Source: Martinezella rhizogenes | GTDB lineage: Bacteria > Pseudomonadota > Alphaproteobacteria > Rhizobiales > Rhizobiaceae | Reading direction: 5' to 3' | DNA length: 64,000 nt | Assembly: GCF_027460065.1 (NCBI RefSeq) | Contig: NZ_JAPYZZ010000002.1 | Location: 124,001-188,000 of the forward strand | Shown here: piece after piece, positions 8,369 to 16,447 of the stretch | Position numbering within the stretch: position 1 is the first letter of the stretch | Layout: every line of letters begins with the position of its first letter | Program-made: the position numbers and the translations under genes | Notes under the pieces: model-generated | Seen by the model: the letters and a program-made list of their open reading frames with translations, nothing else | What the model was told of the DNA's origin: nothing | The model's database searches: none

Positions 8369-9511
8369 ATGACGGAAACCTTCCACATCACACGGCGTAA
8401 TATTCTCGCAGGCGCAGCATTTGCAGGGGCTATAGCTCCCGTCATCATGCCATCGGCAGCGAGCGCGGCAGAGGAAAAGAAGGCCGCAGCCAAGCCATTG
8501 ACGAGCGCTGAGATTGCAGCGCTGCCTCGCGTAAAGGTTGATCTCGTCAAACCGCCCTTCGTGCATGCCCACACGCAGAAAGCCGAAGGCGGACCGAAGA
8601 TCGTCGAGTTCACGCTCACGATCAAAGAGCAGAAGATGATCCTCGACGACAAGGGCACCGAGGTCCACGCCATGACCTTCAACGGTTCGGTTCCCGGGCC
8701 TCTGATGGTGGTGCACCAGGACGACTATGTCGAACTGACCCTCATCAACCCTGATACCAATGAGCTGCAGCACAATATTGATTTCCACTCGGCCACCGGC
8801 GCGCTCGGCGGCGGCGGGCTCACCATCGTCAACCCCGGTGAAAAGGCGATCCTGCGCTTCAAGGCCAACAAGGCCGGCGTCTTCGTTTATCACTGCGCAC
8901 CTCCCGGCATGGTGCCCTGGCATGTCACCTCGGGCATGAACGGCGCGATCATGGTGCTGCCGCGTGAGGGCCTGACGGACGGCCACGGCAAGGAGCTTGT
9001 TTATGACAAGATCTATTATGTCGGCGAGCAGGACTTCTACATCCCGCGCGACGAGAACGGCAATTTCAAGAAATATGAAAGCGCCGGCGACGCCATGGCC
9101 GACACGCTGGAGGTGATGCGCAAGCTGACGCCGACCCACATCGTCTTCAACGGCGCAGTCGGCGCCCTGACCGGGGAACATGCCCTCCAGGCCGCCGTTG
9201 GCGAAAAGGTGCTGATCGTCCATTCGCAGGCAAACCGTGATACCCGTCCGCACCTCATCGGCGGCCATGGCGATTATGTCTGGGCAACGGGCAAGTTCCG
9301 CAACCCGCCGGATCTCGACCAGGAAACTTGGTTTATTCCCGGCGGTACGGCGGGTGCGGCCTTCTATACCTTCGAGCAGCCCGGCATTTACGCTTATGTC
9401 AATCACAACCTCATCGAGGCCTTCGAGCTGGGTGCAGCCGCCCATTTCAAGGTGACTGGTGAGTGGAACAACAGCCTGATGCAGGCGGTGCTCGCCCCCT
9501 CGAGCATCTGA
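8369..9511 (+). CDS. nirK: Copper-containing nitrite reductase NirK
   Basis: NirK reduces nitrite to NO in the periplasm. The 380-residue precursor has a Tat signal ([18 protein letters not shown]) with cleavage near ASA-AEE. Copper ligands are visible: [11 protein letters not shown] (type 1 and type 2 His), [19 protein letters not shown] (type 1 Cys, His and Met), [11 protein letters not shown], and the C-terminal [18 protein letters not shown] 8369 lies 7 bases after AGGAG; the adjacent ATG 8366 is possible. nirV follows, and an NnrR-type box lies upstream. Confidence 0.97.
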   Translation: MTETFHITRRNILAGAAFAGAIAPVIMPSAASAAEEKKAAAKPLTSAEIAALPRVKVDLVKPPFVHAHTQKAEGGPKIVEFTLTIKEQKMILDDKGTEVHAMTFNGSVPGPLMVVHQDDYVELTLINPDTNELQHNIDFHSATGALGGGGLTIVNPGEKAILRFKANKAGVFVYHCAPPGMVPWHVTSGMNGAIMVLPREGLTDGHGKELVYDKIYYVGEQDFYIPRDENGNFKKYESAGDAMADTLEVMRKLTPTHIVFNGAVGALTGEHALQAAVGEKVLIVHSQANRDTRPHLIGGHGDYVWATGKFRNPPDLDQETWFIPGGTAGAAFYTFEQPGIYAYVNHNLIEAFELGAAAHFKVTGEWNNSLMQAVLAPSSI

Positions 9512-9518
9512 CACAAAC

Positions 9519-9555
9519 GGGAGCGCGCCGCCGCCAGCGGTCGCGGCGCGCTCCC
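9519..9555. other. Stem-loop between nirK and nirV
   Basis: A 13-bp GC-rich stem (9519-9531 with 9543-9555) around an 11-base loop starts 7 bases after the nirK stop. It lacks a clear T-tract, so partial termination or 3' stabilisation of the nirK message is more likely than full termination. Confidence 0.65.
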
Positions 9556-9620
9556 CCTTCTGCTATGCGGCCTGAAAGCAGGCCCGAACTTTGGCGTCTT
9601 CTCGACGCAGGCAGGTTCCC

Positions 9621-10538
9621 ATGAGCATTCCCGGCAACAGCCACTTCCCAAATGCCGTCTCGCTTCTTTTGCCGCTCTCGATTGCGACACTGCTGGCAAC
9701 GGCCATCGGTTTCCAGTCCGGGATCATCCGCAGCGGCGCTGATGACCGCGCGGCCATGATGGCTCCACAGGTCGTTACAGTGCCCGCCGGACATTTCAGC
9801 TACCGGGCGGAGGGCGAATATTTCCGCAATGGTTATGCCGTCGATGGGCCGATGGTCGACGTGGCGATGCGGAAAAATCTGACGATCATGAAATATCAGG
9901 TATCGAGCGCGGATTATGCGCGCTGCGTGGCGGAAGGCGGCTGCCAGCAGCCGGAACCCGGCTTCGCGGTTCCGATCGGCGGCGAGATACCGGCAACCGG
10001 TATCAGCCAGGACGACGCCCACGCCTATGCAAAGTGGCTGAGCGAGCGGACAGGCGAGGTCTGGCGCCTGCCGAGCGACGCCGAACTTGCCTTTGCCGCC
10101 GGCTCGCTTTTCCCGGATGAGACGCTGGGTGTGGCAGCGGATAGCGAAAATCCCGCTTTGCGCTGGTTGGCGGATTACGAGCGGCAGACCAGCCGCAAGG
10201 CCTCGGGCAACCCCGTTCCGCAATCCTATGGCAGCTTCGGCGAAAACGAATATGGCCTTGCCGATTTCGGAGGCAATGTCTGGGAATGGACGTCGAGCTG
10301 CAGCCACCGTGTGACACTTGGCAAGGATGGCGAGGTAGTCGACACCGTCGCCTCCTGCGGTATTCCGGTCGCTTCGGGAAAACACCGGGCGGCGATGAGC
10401 GCCTTCGTCAAAAACCCCAAAAGCGGTGGCTGCGCCGTTGGCGTACCGCCTGATAATCTCGGGTTCAGGCTCGTGAGAGACACGCGCTGGTACGCGCCGC
10501 TTCTCGAAAAGCTTCGTGCCACCACCCTGTTTTCTTGA
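9621..10538 (+). CDS. nirV: NirV-like formylglycine-generating-enzyme family protein
   Basis: The 305-residue product has one N-terminal hydrophobic segment (about residues 12-30), so it is probably periplasmic and either anchored or secreted. An FGE/SUMF1-type domain follows: TVPAGHFSYRAEGEY, PATGISQDDAHAYAKWLSE, WRLPSDAELAFAA and GLADFGGNVWEWTSS. NirV proteins with this domain are encoded next to nirK in other denitrifiers, but their reaction is not established and activity does not always depend on them. ATG 9621 gives a clean signal-anchor start; a TTG at 9591 is unlikely. The stop overlaps a candidate regulatory box for nnrR. Confidence 0.82.
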   Translation: MSIPGNSHFPNAVSLLLPLSIATLLATAIGFQSGIIRSGADDRAAMMAPQVVTVPAGHFSYRAEGEYFRNGYAVDGPMVDVAMRKNLTIMKYQVSSADYARCVAEGGCQQPEPGFAVPIGGEIPATGISQDDAHAYAKWLSERTGEVWRLPSDAELAFAAGSLFPDETLGVAADSENPALRWLADYERQTSRKASGNPVPQSYGSFGENEYGLADFGGNVWEWTSSCSHRVTLGKDGEVVDTVASCGIPVASGKHRAAMSAFVKNPKSGGCAVGVPPDNLGFRLVRDTRWYAPLLEKLRATTLFS

Positions 10539-10575
10539 TAATCGTCAATTAAAACAAGCGCTTGATTCATATCAT
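10535..10575. promoter_or_regulatory. Two FNR/FixK-like boxes upstream of nnrR
   Basis: TTGATAATCGTCAA (10535-10548) and TTGATTCATATCAT (10562-10575) both follow the TTGAT-N4-ATCAA pattern of FNR/FixK sites, each with one departure from it. Their centres are 27 bases apart. The class differs from the TTTGC boxes at norC and nirK, so nnrR is probably under an oxygen-sensing relative (FnrN/SinR type) encoded elsewhere. Confidence 0.6.
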
Positions 10576-10687
10576 TTGATCTTCTGCCGCCGGTGATAGT
10601 GCTGTATGCTGACAATACAGAAAAGGCCGATCCCCGATTGCCAATGCAATCACCTTGAGGATCGTCCGATCACCGGAGAGGGTGCAA

Positions 10688-11389
10688 GTGAAGATTGACC
10701 GAAGCGTCATCCGGTCGCTGGCCTTGTTTGCCAAGATGGCCGACGATGAGCTGGACGGACTGCTGACCCACGCCACATCCCGGCTGGTACCGCCGGGCGA
10801 AGCTATTTTCGAGCAGGGCCAGTCGGCAACGCATTTCTTCCTGCTTATCCACGGCCGCCTGAAGGTGACGCAGGTGACGCATGACGGCCAGCAGATCATC
10901 GTGCGCGTGGTGCATCCCGGTGATCTCTTCGGTTTCGCAAGAGCACTGCAACGGTCAGATTATCCCGGCACCGCCACGACGGCGGCCGAAAGCGTCATCC
11001 TGTCATGGCAGACGGACCTCTGGCCGCAATTCGTCGAGCAGAACCCGCATCTTGCCGTCTCCGCCATGCAGACGATCGGCCAGCGTCTCGAGGAAGCCCA
11101 TACGCGCATCCGCGAAATGTCGACGCAGGAGGTGGAGCGCCGGGTGGCCCATGCCGTACTGCGCCTTTCGCAGCAGGCGGGCCGCAAGGAGGAAGACGGC
11201 ATCCGTATCGATTTCCCGATCTCGCGGCAGGATATTGCCGAGATGACCGGCACGACACTGCACACCGTCTCCCGCATCCTCTCCAGCTGGGAGAGCAAGG
11301 GATTGGTGCAGGGCGGGCGGCAGAAGCTTCTTGTCTGCAATCTGCCGGGGCTTGCTCAGTTGGCAGAGGGCGAAACCAGCCAGGTGTAG
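10688..11389 (+). CDS. nnrR: NnrR, NO-responsive Crp/Fnr-family activator
   Basis: The 233-residue protein has an N-terminal cyclic-nucleotide-like effector domain (PPGEAIFEQGQSATHFFLLIHGRLKVTQ). A dimerisation helix and a C-terminal helix-turn-helix follow (SRQDIAEMTGTTLHTVSRILSSWESKGLV). The cysteine cluster of oxygen-sensing Fnr is absent, which fits the DNR/NnrR branch that answers to NO. I chose GTG 10688 because GGAGAGG lies just upstream; GTG 10682 and TTG 10655 are alternatives. Its likely targets are the TTTGC-type boxes at norC and nirK/nnrS. Confidence 0.85.
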   Translation: MKIDRSVIRSLALFAKMADDELDGLLTHATSRLVPPGEAIFEQGQSATHFFLLIHGRLKVTQVTHDGQQIIVRVVHPGDLFGFARALQRSDYPGTATTAAESVILSWQTDLWPQFVEQNPHLAVSAMQTIGQRLEEAHTRIREMSTQEVERRVAHAVLRLSQQAGRKEEDGIRIDFPISRQDIAEMTGTTLHTVSRILSSWESKGLVQGGRQKLLVCNLPGLAQLAEGETSQV

Positions 11390-11422
11390 CGCGCAGACGC
11401 CTGCCGGGCAGTCCCGCTGCTG

Positions 11423-11818
11423 TCACTCGGCCGGCTTCGAAGCCGCGCTTTCGATATAGGCGATGAGATTGTCCATATCTTCCGGCTTGCTGATGCCGGC
11501 CAGCGCCATCTTGTTTCCGGGTATTTTCTTTTTCGGTGCGCTCAGGAAATCCCGCAATTCTTCGGGTGTCCAGACAAGACCGTCCTCGCCCGCTTTTTTC
11601 ATCGCTGCCGAATAAGTATAGTCAGGCGCGCCGCCCGCTGCACGGCCGAGGATGCCGTTAAGCTGCGGACCGACCCTGTTTTTCGCGCCCTCGCCAATGG
11701 CGTGGCAGGCGAAACAGCGCTTGAAGACCGCCTCCCCCTTGGCAACATCGCCTTCCGAAAGAGCGGGAATGGCACTTGCAGTCAGCATTGCCGCTGCGAT
11801 GATTATTGTCTTGCGCAT
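11423..11818 (-). CDS. Secreted class I cytochrome c
   Basis: This is a 131-residue precursor with a Sec signal (residues 1-21, TASAIPALS-EGD). It has the haem motif CFACH at residues 35-39 and a C-terminal NKMAL region whose Met can be the sixth ligand, the layout of cytochrome c2/c550. ATG 11818 has AAGGA eight bases upstream. It follows the GMC dehydrogenase and its small subunit on the same strand. This is the same set (flavoprotein, small Tat subunit, cytochrome c) as Caulobacter LacABC-type glycoside dehydrogenases. I infer that it is their electron acceptor. A denitrification role is possible too, since nirK is close. Confidence 0.88.
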   Translation of the reverse strand: MRKTIIIAAAMLTASAIPALSEGDVAKGEAVFKRCFACHAIGEGAKNRVGPQLNGILGRAAGGAPDYTYSAAMKKAGEDGLVWTPEELRDFLSAPKKKIPGNKMALAGISKPEDMDNLIAYIESAASKPAE

Positions 11819-11847
11819 CGTGTCATCCTTGTCTTGCCGCATAAATA

Positions 11848-11875
11848 CGGCCCGCCCGCAAAAGCGGACGGGCCG
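11848..11875. other. Stem-loop between the small dehydrogenase subunit and cytochrome c genes
   Basis: CGGCCCGCCCGC (11848-11859) pairs with 11864-11875 with one mismatch around an AAAA loop. On the minus strand a TATTTAT stretch follows, so it may partly terminate or set the relative levels of the two genes. Confidence 0.55.
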
Positions 11876-11888
11876 GAGGTTGCTCTGT

Positions 11889-12449
11889 TCAGGTCGTGCC
11901 CCAGGCGGGCGTACCCTTTTTATAGGGAACGCGATCTTCGAAACCGCCGGGAATTTCGTCATAAACGAGCACTTCCGTAGCGCCGATCTTCGAGGTGAAG
12001 AAACCAAGCAGCGTCAGCTGCTTGACCAGCGTGAAAGCGTGCGGTTTTGCTGGCGTCTGTTCCGCCTTGGCCTGCTTGTCCAGCTTGGCAAGCAGCGCCT
12101 GCCGCTGTTCTGCCGTCAGCTCCAGAAAGCCCTTCTTGTGGTCGGTCTGGCTGCGCTTCTCGATACCGGAAATTGCCGAAAGGAAGAGCGTCCGTTGTTC
12201 GTCGGTGTAGCAATCGGCCGCATAGACGGCCATGAATGCTCCCACTTCAGCATCCTTCGCACCCGGCGTGGAAGTGCGGGGAATAATGGTTTCCGCCACC
12301 TCGTCCAGAAACCGGATTTCTTCCGCGGTGAAGACATGAGCACCACCGGCTGGTTTGGTAGCGTTTTCCGCAGCCGTCAGAACATCCGCGCCGATCAGCG
12401 GAAGGCCGGTGGCAATGGCTATCAGTTTCAGCAGTTCGCGTCTGTTCAT
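11889..12449 (-). CDS. Gluconate 2-dehydrogenase subunit 3 family protein (Tat-exported)
   Basis: The 186-residue product begins MNRRELLKLIAIATGLPLIG, a twin-arginine signal. The mature part holds FTAEEIRFLDEVAETIIPRT and EVGAFMAVY, hallmarks of the small subunit (subunit 3, LacC-like) of membrane GMC dehydrogenases. This subunit is thought to carry the signal-less flavoprotein through the Tat pathway. Its ATG overlaps the GMC stop codon (TGATG), so the two are translationally coupled; a GTG three bases earlier is unlikely. It is one part of a three-gene dehydrogenase complex. Confidence 0.88.
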   Translation of the reverse strand: MNRRELLKLIAIATGLPLIGADVLTAAENATKPAGGAHVFTAEEIRFLDEVAETIIPRTSTPGAKDAEVGAFMAVYAADCYTDEQRTLFLSAISGIEKRSQTDHKKGFLELTAEQRQALLAKLDKQAKAEQTPAKPHAFTLVKQLTLLGFFTSKIGATEVLVYDEIPGGFEDRVPYKKGTPAWGTT

Positions 12450-14134
12450 CACAGGTTCCCCTTCTTGCGTTCGGAAACGGCAAAATCGGCCGCACGCGCC
12501 GTCAGCGCCATATAGGTCAGGGACGGGTTGACGCAGGAGGCCGAAGTCATGCAGGCGCCATCGGTGACAAAGACGTTGGGCGCATCCCAGACCTGGTTGT
12601 TGCCGTTGAGGACGGAGGTTTTCGGGTCGCGTCCCATGCGAGCCGTTCCCATTTCATGGATACCCATACCGGGGGCGTAACTGCCCCTGGAGGGTTTGAC
12701 GTTCTTGATGCCAACCGCCTCGAACATCTCGACGGCGTCATTGACCATGTCTTCGCGCATATCGAGTTCGTTCTGCTTCATCTCGACATTCATTGACAGG
12801 ACCGGCAGGCCCCACTTGTCTTTCTTGTCTTGATCCAGTTTCACGCGGTTCTCATGATAGGGCAGCATTTCGCCGAAGGCGGTCATGCCGATGGTCCAGC
12901 CGCCCGGCTCGGTCAGGGCCTCCTTATAGTCGGCGCCGATGTTCAGTTCGGCGATTTCCCGCTCCCAGCGCGAACGGCTGGCCGAGCCCTGATACCCGAA
13001 ACCACGCAGATATTTGCGCTTGTCGTCGCCGGTGTTGCGGAAACGCGGAATGTAGAAGCCCGCCGGGCGGCGACCCTTGAAGTAGAAGTCCTCGAAGCCT
13101 TCCACCTGGCCGGTGGCGCCCATCCGGAAATGGTGGTCCATCACGTTGTGGCCGAGTTCGCCCGAACTGCTTCCAAGCCCGCCTTCCCAGACATCGGTGG
13201 CCGAGTTCATCAGCACCCAGGTCGAGTTCAGCGTCGAGGCGTTGAGGAAGATGATGTCGGCGGTATATTCATAGGTCAGGTTCGTCTCGGCATCGATGAT
13301 CTCAACGCCTCGCGCCTTCTTCTTGTCCTTGTCGTACAAGATTTCCTTGACGATGGAGAAAGGCCTGAGCGTCAGATTGCCGGTGGCGACAGCCGCAGGC
13401 AGGGTGGAGGCCTGCGTACTGAAATAGCCGCCGAAGGGACAGCCCAGCCGACACTTGTTGCGGAACTGACAGCGCGTGCGTTCCTGATCGGGAAGCTCCT
13501 GGGTGATGTTGGCGCAACGCGAATTGATGAGGTGGCGCGTACCATTGAACGCCTTCTTCAGCCGGCTTGCGACATCCTGCTCGACGAAATTGAGCGGAAT
13601 GGGCGGCAGGAATTCGCCATCGGGAAGAATATCCAGCCCCTCGCGGCTGCCGGAGATGCCTGCAAAACGCTCGACATAATCATACCAGGGAGAAACATCC
13701 TCATAACGGATGGGCCAGTCAACGGCGATGCCGTCTTTCGCATTGGCCTCGAAATCGGTCTGCGACCAGCGATAGGTCTGGCGTCCCCAGAGCAGCGAGC
13801 GACCGCCCACGTGATAGCCGCGGAACCAGTCGAAGCGCTTTTCTTCGACATAGGGCGTTTCCTGCTCATTGGCCCACATGCCGAGTGTTGCTTCTTCCAG
13901 CAGGTAATCGCGGCTGAGAACGGGATATTTCGCCTTCATCTCCTGCGTGGCGCGGTTGCGGTGGGGGTAATCCCAGGCCTCCTTGTCCGCATTCTGATAG
14001 TCGGTGATGTGCTCGATGTTCCGGCCGCGCTCCAGCATCAGAACCTTCAGGCCCTTTTGCGTGAGTTCCTTCGCGGCCCAGCCTCCACTGATGCCCGAGC
14101 CGACAACAATCGCATCATAATGATTGTTTGCCAT
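12449..14134 (-). CDS. GMC-family FAD dehydrogenase with predicted [3Fe-4S] site
   Basis: The 561-residue flavoprotein has an N-terminal Rossmann motif (VVGSGISGGWAAKEL, ending in ERGR). Its GMC C-terminal motifs are GIHEMGTARMG and CVNPSLTYMAL, with the catalytic His/Asn pair. Residues 222, 228 and 232 form C-x5-C-x3-C (CQFRNKCRLGC), the spacing that binds a [3Fe-4S] cluster in bacterial FAD glucose dehydrogenase. It has no signal of its own and probably exits the cell with the Tat subunit. Likely substrates are sugars or glycosides (gluconate 2-dehydrogenase or glucoside 3-dehydrogenase type). ATG 14134 follows GGAGGAG. Confidence 0.9.
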   Translation of the reverse strand: MANNHYDAIVVGSGISGGWAAKELTQKGLKVLMLERGRNIEHITDYQNADKEAWDYPHRNRATQEMKAKYPVLSRDYLLEEATLGMWANEQETPYVEEKRFDWFRGYHVGGRSLLWGRQTYRWSQTDFEANAKDGIAVDWPIRYEDVSPWYDYVERFAGISGSREGLDILPDGEFLPPIPLNFVEQDVASRLKKAFNGTRHLINSRCANITQELPDQERTRCQFRNKCRLGCPFGGYFSTQASTLPAAVATGNLTLRPFSIVKEILYDKDKKKARGVEIIDAETNLTYEYTADIIFLNASTLNSTWVLMNSATDVWEGGLGSSSGELGHNVMDHHFRMGATGQVEGFEDFYFKGRRPAGFYIPRFRNTGDDKRKYLRGFGYQGSASRSRWEREIAELNIGADYKEALTEPGGWTIGMTAFGEMLPYHENRVKLDQDKKDKWGLPVLSMNVEMKQNELDMREDMVNDAVEMFEAVGIKNVKPSRGSYAPGMGIHEMGTARMGRDPKTSVLNGNNQVWDAPNVFVTDGACMTSASCVNPSLTYMALTARAADFAVSERKKGNL

Positions 14135-14232
14135 GATAACTCCTCCGATGTGACGTGGAAAAAACGACAAGACGAAGCGCTTCCCGTCGCGGTGCGGCGG
14201 AAACTGGCCATGCGTCTGTCGAACCTCATGCG

Positions 14233-14256
14233 CCCCGGCGAAACCCGCCGCCGGGG
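14233..14256. other. Stem-loop between the exported isomerase and the GMC gene
   Basis: CCCCGGCG (14233-14240) pairs perfectly with 14249-14256 around an 8-base loop, downstream of the minus-strand gene at 14283. No T-run follows, so it may be a 3' stabiliser or a weak terminator. Confidence 0.55.
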
Positions 14257-14282
14257 AGCGGTTCTGGTTTTACTGGCAGTGT

Positions 14283-15137
14283 TTACTGAATGGTCGGCAG
14301 GCGCTCATTGAGGAACGCATTGCCCTTGGTCACGACAGCTTCGGCATCGAGCGGAAGGTCGTGTTCAAGGATGAACCACTTGACGCCGGCCTGCTTGGCC
14401 GCCGGCAGAATTGCCTTCCAGTCGAGAACGCCGGTGCCGAGTGTGGCAAAGCCGCGCTCGTTTTCCCCCGTGCCCGCAGGCGCATTGTCCTTGGCATGGA
14501 TGGCAAATACCCGGCCCTTCAAGGTGCCGAGGAACGCGGCCGGATCATTGCCGCTGCGCGCCACCCAGGCGACATCGACTTCGGCCTGCAGCTTCGGGCC
14601 TGCCGCGTCGAGCAGCAGTTCAAGCGCCGTCTTGCCGTCGAATTTGACCATCTCGAAGTCATGGTTGTGATAGGCCATGGAGAGGCCTGCCGTGGAAAGC
14701 TTGTCGGCATAGCCGCCCAGCTCCTTGCCGAAGGCGGTCCAGCCGGCGGCGTCCTTCGGGCGGTCTTCCGGCTTCAGGAAAGGCACGGTGACAACAGGAT
14801 TGCCGACAGCTTTCTGTTCGGTGATGACCTCATCGAGGTTACCACGCAGCTTGTCGATCGGCACATGCGAGGAAATGACCTTGATCTTGTGCTTTTCCAG
14901 AAGCGCGTTCAGCTCGCTGGCGCTGACCTTCTGCATGTCCACCGTTTCCACGGCCGAAACGCCGGCGCGGTTGAGGATCGCGAGCTGCTCCTCCAGCGTT
15001 CCGGAATTGCGCAGCGTGAACATCTGCGCGGCGATCGGCAGCGTCTTGCTGTCCTCGGCAAAAACCGGATTTGCGAAACCGGCCGCCAATGCGACGACGA
15101 ATGCCATGCCTGCGAATTTTGACTTCAACGTTTTCAA
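14283..15137 (-). CDS. Exported TIM-barrel sugar isomerase/epimerase-like protein
   Basis: The 284-residue product belongs to the xylose isomerase-like TIM-barrel superfamily (AAQMFTLRNSGTLEEQL, ISSHVP, MAYHNHDFEM, EVDVAWVARSG, FAIHAKDN, WFILEHDLP). The barrel Glu/His/Asp metal ligands appear to be kept. Unusually for this family it has a Sec signal, residues 1-27 ending NPVFA-ED, so it should act in the periplasm. The start is a TTG with AGGGAG upstream; ATG 15107 would cut the basic part of the signal. Relatives act on sugar phosphates, inosose or 3-keto-glycosides; only non-phosphorylated sugars fit the periplasm. Confidence 0.82.
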   Translation of the reverse strand: MKTLKSKFAGMAFVVALAAGFANPVFAEDSKTLPIAAQMFTLRNSGTLEEQLAILNRAGVSAVETVDMQKVSASELNALLEKHKIKVISSHVPIDKLRGNLDEVITEQKAVGNPVVTVPFLKPEDRPKDAAGWTAFGKELGGYADKLSTAGLSMAYHNHDFEMVKFDGKTALELLLDAAGPKLQAEVDVAWVARSGNDPAAFLGTLKGRVFAIHAKDNAPAGTGENERGFATLGTGVLDWKAILPAAKQAGVKWFILEHDLPLDAEAVVTKGNAFLNERLPTIQ

Positions 15138-15266
15138 ACGCGTAACTCCCTTTCCGTTTGATCAATATGACGACACGCATGCCCTCGCCTTTCCCGGCCC
15201 TCTGGCCGGGTCATGCCGGGGCACCGCCTCCAATGCCCTGCGTCGTCCGTCCTCGATATGGGCGAG

Positions 15267-16436
15267 CTAGATGTCGATCCCGACCCAGGACGAGGTCCGA
15301 CTGGACCGGACGGCCGCATCGATGAATGCGAGACCCGCAAGGCCGTCCTCTATGCCGGGGTAAATCACCTCCCCGGCTGCTGTCTTTCCCTCCCTCTTTG
15401 CGATGATTGCATCTGCGGCTTCGCGGTAGATTGTCGCAAAACCCTCCAGATATCCTTCCGGGTGCCCGGATGGCACACGGCTGACACGGTTGGCGGCAGC
15501 ACCCGCGCCCGCCCCGTTGCGGGTGATGAGCCGCTTCGGTTCGCCATAAGGCGTGAACCACAACTCGTCCGGCACACGGTGATGCCATTCCAGCCCGCCT
15601 CTATCGCCATAGACCCTGAGCGACAGCGCGTTTTCATTACCGACGGCGATCTGGCTTGCCCAGAGCATGCCCTTGGCGCCGCTGTCATAACGCAAAAGAA
15701 TATTGGCGCTGTCATCCAGCTGCCGGCCCGGAACGAACGACGTCAGATCGGCATAAAGGCTTGTCGGGATTTCGCCCGTGACGAAGGCAGCGGCGTTAAA
15801 GGCATGGGTGCCGATATCGCCGATTGCCCCACCCGCGCCGGAGCGGCTGGGGTCGGTGCGCCATTCCGCACCCTTCGCACCCGTCTTTTCGACGGCTTCC
15901 GTCAGCCAGTCCTGCGCATATTCGGCCTGAACGTGGCGCAGCTTGCCGATGGATCCATCGGCGATCATCTCGCGCATCTGCCGCAGCATCGCGTAGCCGG
16001 TGTAGTTATGCGTCAGGATGAACAGCCTGTCGGACGCCCTTACGATCTCGGCCAGCGCCTTCGCCTCTTCCAGCGTCGCAGTCACCGGCTTGTCGCAGAT
16101 GACGTGGATGCCGGCGTCGAGAAATGCCTTGGACGGAGCAAAATGCAGATGGTTGGGGGTGACGATGGCGACCGCCTCGATTCCATCCTCCCGGCCGGCT
16201 TCGGCCGCCGCCATTTCCTCGAACGAGGCATAGGAGCGCTCCGGCGCAATGCCCAGCAGGGTTGCCGAAGCGCTAGCACGCGCGGGATCGGAGGAAAGCG
16301 CGCCGGCCACCAGCTCGTAACGGTCATCCAGCCGGGCCGCGATGCGGTGCACCGCACCGATAAAGGCGCCCTGCCCACCACCGACCATGCCGAGACGGAT
16401 ACGGCGGCTATCGAATTTATTTGAAGCGGAGGACAT
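15267..16436 (-). CDS. Gfo/Idh/MocA family oxidoreductase
   Basis: This is a 389-residue NAD(P)-dependent sugar dehydrogenase or reductase. The N-terminal Rossmann fold has IRLGMVGGGQGAFIGAVHR. The Gfo/Idh signature follows (VTPNHLHFAPSKAFLDAGIHVICDKPV, with the active-site Lys), and a second motif lies in GAIGDIGTHAFNAAAFV with the usual Asp/His. ATG 16436 follows AAAGGG. It lies 11 bases after an isomerase gene in the sugar operon. The substrate is unknown; a cyclitol, a keto-sugar or a deoxysugar are typical. Confidence 0.87.
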   Translation of the reverse strand: MSSASNKFDSRRIRLGMVGGGQGAFIGAVHRIAARLDDRYELVAGALSSDPARASASATLLGIAPERSYASFEEMAAAEAGREDGIEAVAIVTPNHLHFAPSKAFLDAGIHVICDKPVTATLEEAKALAEIVRASDRLFILTHNYTGYAMLRQMREMIADGSIGKLRHVQAEYAQDWLTEAVEKTGAKGAEWRTDPSRSGAGGAIGDIGTHAFNAAAFVTGEIPTSLYADLTSFVPGRQLDDSANILLRYDSGAKGMLWASQIAVGNENALSLRVYGDRGGLEWHHRVPDELWFTPYGEPKRLITRNGAGAGAAANRVSRVPSGHPEGYLEGFATIYREAADAIIAKREGKTAAGEVIYPGIEDGLAGLAFIDAAVRSSRTSSWVGIDI

Positions 16437-16447
16437 GGCTATCCCTT

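Noticed and set aside
12830..14311. 493-codon plus-strand frame opposite the GMC dehydrogenase gene
   Set aside because: It is the mirror of a GMC gene with full motifs; the translation shows no family features.
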